A stretch of DNA of 64,000 nucleotides from Clostridiaceae bacterium (lineage in GTDB: Bacteria > Bacillota > Clostridia > TANB77 > CAG-508). A program made the translations under genes and the position numbers. The stretch spans positions 85,108 through 149,107 of the forward strand of contig JAETPW010000001.1 in the NCBI GenBank assembly GCA_021771025.1. The letters run 5' to 3'. The notes beneath the pieces are model-generated. The model made no database searches, was not told the DNA's origin, and worked only from the letters and a program-made list of their open reading frames with translations. This document shows positions 63,083-64,000 of this stretch, one piece after another (positions within the stretch are counted from its first letter, which is position 1; the number at the start of each line of letters is the position of its first letter).

Positions 63083-63499
63083 TTATATTTCTATATCTTC
63101 TGATTTAAAATTACTATAATATCTTGCTGCAATAGAAGTAAACTTCAATACACAGTAATCTGGATCGGTTACACCTTCCTTATAATACATTGTGTCGCCA
63201 AATTGCCATATCATTTCTTTTGATTCTTTATCTTCTAAAACTTCTACTGTTCCTTTAATCATTATTCCCCTATAAAATCTCTTATCGCAAAAATAAACAC
63301 AAGCCTTTGGATTATTCTTAAATGATTGTACTTTTAATGAAGATGTATTTGTTGAAAAATAAATTTCCTTTATTCCGTTTCTTTTTCTAGGTTTTAGCAT
63401 TGCTTTGGTATTTGGAAATCCATCTTTATCAATAGAACTTATATAGCAAATACTTTGCTTGTCTATTATATTTCCAATAGTTTTTTCTGCATCTCTCAT
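63083..63499 (-). CDS. pyridoxamine 5'-phosphate oxidase-family (FMN-binding split barrel) protein
   Basis: The 138-residue product follows the split-barrel pattern: ICYISSIDKDGFPNTKAMLKP, EIYFSTNTSSLKVQSFKNNPKACVYFCDKRFYRGIMIKGTVEVLED. This is the general stress protein 26/PNPOx-like group that binds FMN, F420 or heme. AAAAGGAGTTAGAATT precedes the start. Substrate unknown. Confidence 0.85.
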   Translation of the reverse strand: MRDAEKTIGNIIDKQSICYISSIDKDGFPNTKAMLKPRKRNGIKEIYFSTNTSSLKVQSFKNNPKACVYFCDKRFYRGIMIKGTVEVLEDKESKEMIWQFGDTMYYKEGVTDPDYCVLKFTSIAARYYSNFKSEDIEI

Positions 63500-63523
63500 A
63501 ATTCTAACTCCTTTTAAATTTGA

Positions 63524-63856
63524 CTATTTTTCTTTACAATGGCATTCTGGATTTTCGCAAGTACAATTAGGATTATAGCCACTAGCACATTCATCAGTAC
63601 AAGTACATTTCCATCTTTTTAAAGTAGGAAATAATTTCGTACAATGTTCTTTCATTTCTTCATTAGTCATTCCTGCTTGTGAGCCATACTTTGAACACAT
63701 CTCTATATATTCTTCCATTGTAACTTTGTCTATAAACTCACCATTTTCATAGCAATATTTACAATAATCTACATTAATACTTCCATCTTTATTTTTACCT
63801 AATTGTTCCTTTGATGTTATAGGCATACCACAACTTTGACATATTTTATTTTCCAT
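63524..63856 (-). CDS. zinc-ribbon protein
   Basis: The 110-residue product has an N-terminal CQSCGMPITSKEQLG ... YCKYCYENGEF zinc ribbon, the conserved helical TMEEYIEMCSKYGSQAGMTNEEMKEHCTKLFPTLKRW, and a Cys-rich tail CTCTDECASGYNPNCTCENPECHCKEK. The first part matches the putative zinc-ribbon family often placed near small redox or acetyltransferase genes; the tail is unusual and may bind further metal. TTGGAGGAATAAAAA precedes the start. Confidence 0.75.
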   Translation of the reverse strand: MENKICQSCGMPITSKEQLGKNKDGSINVDYCKYCYENGEFIDKVTMEEYIEMCSKYGSQAGMTNEEMKEHCTKLFPTLKRWKCTCTDECASGYNPNCTCENPECHCKEK

Positions 63857-63895
63857 TTTTTATTCCTCCAATCATTTTACTAACTTGTAATTTGT

Positions 63896-64000
63896 TTATT
63901 TAAAAGTATAAATTTCCTCTTGTAAATTTGCTAGAAATTTACCTGCGTGAGCTCCATCCATTTGGGTATGATGATATTGAAATGAAATGGTAAGATAATA
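63896..64000 (-). CDS. chloramphenicol acetyltransferase-like protein, C-terminal end
   Basis: The frame enters from the window edge and reads YYLTISFQYHHTQMDGAHAGKFLANLQEEIYTFK then stop. HHTQMDGAHAGKF matches the catalytic HHxxxDG motif and following helix of CAT-family trimeric acetyltransferases. Resistance function cannot be judged from 34 residues; xenobiotic or antibiotic acetylation is the family role. Confidence 0.75.
   Translation of the reverse strand, partial: YYLTISFQYHHTQMDGAHAGKFLANLQEEIYTFK

Overview
The window comes from an AT-rich, low-GC, spore-forming member of the Bacillota (Firmicutes). The evidence is a set of sporulation genes (YabP, YabQ, a SpoVFB/DpaB homologue, a YtvI-like permease end, a Spo0E-like small protein behind a Spo0A-box pair), a Bacillota-type prfB with its programmed frameshift, strong AGGAGG ribosome sites and extended -10 promoters (TGnTATAAT). 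Genus cannot be fixed from the sequence alone. No rRNA, tRNA or CRISPR array was seen.

Layout. 1-9.9 kb: YtvI-like end, guaA, a membrane protein, three genes of unknown role including two tandem transglutaminase-fold paralogues, a DUF84/YjjX-type NTPase, a small membrane protein and secA. 9.9-17.2 kb: a ~7.3 kb integrative element sitting in the 3' end of secA, with a frameshifted tyrosine integrase and a cargo of radical SAM, HIT, DUF2797, unknown, NUDIX and cysteine desulfurase genes; a second copy of the secA tail lies at its right end. 17.3-30.5 kb: core genes (prfB, aspartokinase, PfkB kinase), an operon of a glutamine-synthetase-like protein, twin SPASM radical SAM proteins, an HPr-kinase-like protein and a HAD phosphatase, then yabP-yabQ-divIC and rho. 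30.5-33.1 kb: a Spo0E-like gene, an AT-rich gene-poor stretch with decayed remains, and the 3' part of a class A PBP gene. 33.15-41.44 kb: an ~8.3 kb element run by a large serine recombinase that splits the PBP gene; removing it at a shared ACA core restores an in-frame PBP of 853 residues. Its cargo includes a nitroreductase, an MBL-fold hydrolase, GNAT acetyltransferases, an array of 17-bp palindromes, and a tightly coupled reverse transcriptase + DinD-like pair with a structured 5' region and a divergent small membrane-protein ORF. 41.4-53.6 kb: PBP 5' part, XerC/D-like recombinase, CmpB-like permease, PepF, a YneA-like LysM protein, a tocopherol-cyclase-like protein, SpoVFB, YhgE/Pip with a divergent TetR. 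53.7-62.4 kb: dTDP-rhamnose genes rfbB, rfbC, rfbA, rfbD, a GtrB-like glycosyltransferase and a secreted GH25 muramidase with five ricin-type trefoils, all leftward. 62.6-64 kb: small AT-rich accessory genes ending in a CAT-like acetyltransferase cut by the window edge.

The strongest candidates for undescribed biology are (1) the RT-DinD module with its hairpin-rich leader, (2) the recombinase element that splits the PBP gene and could restore it by excision, (3) a recurrent Shine-Dalgarno/hairpin/start-codon arrangement with a shared ATGTTRG/CTAACAT stem before three genes, (4) two intergenic palindromes whose arms differ in sequence yet both stay self-complementary around a conserved 100-nt core, and (5) two uncharacterised radical SAM gene sets, one on the secA element and one chromosomal.
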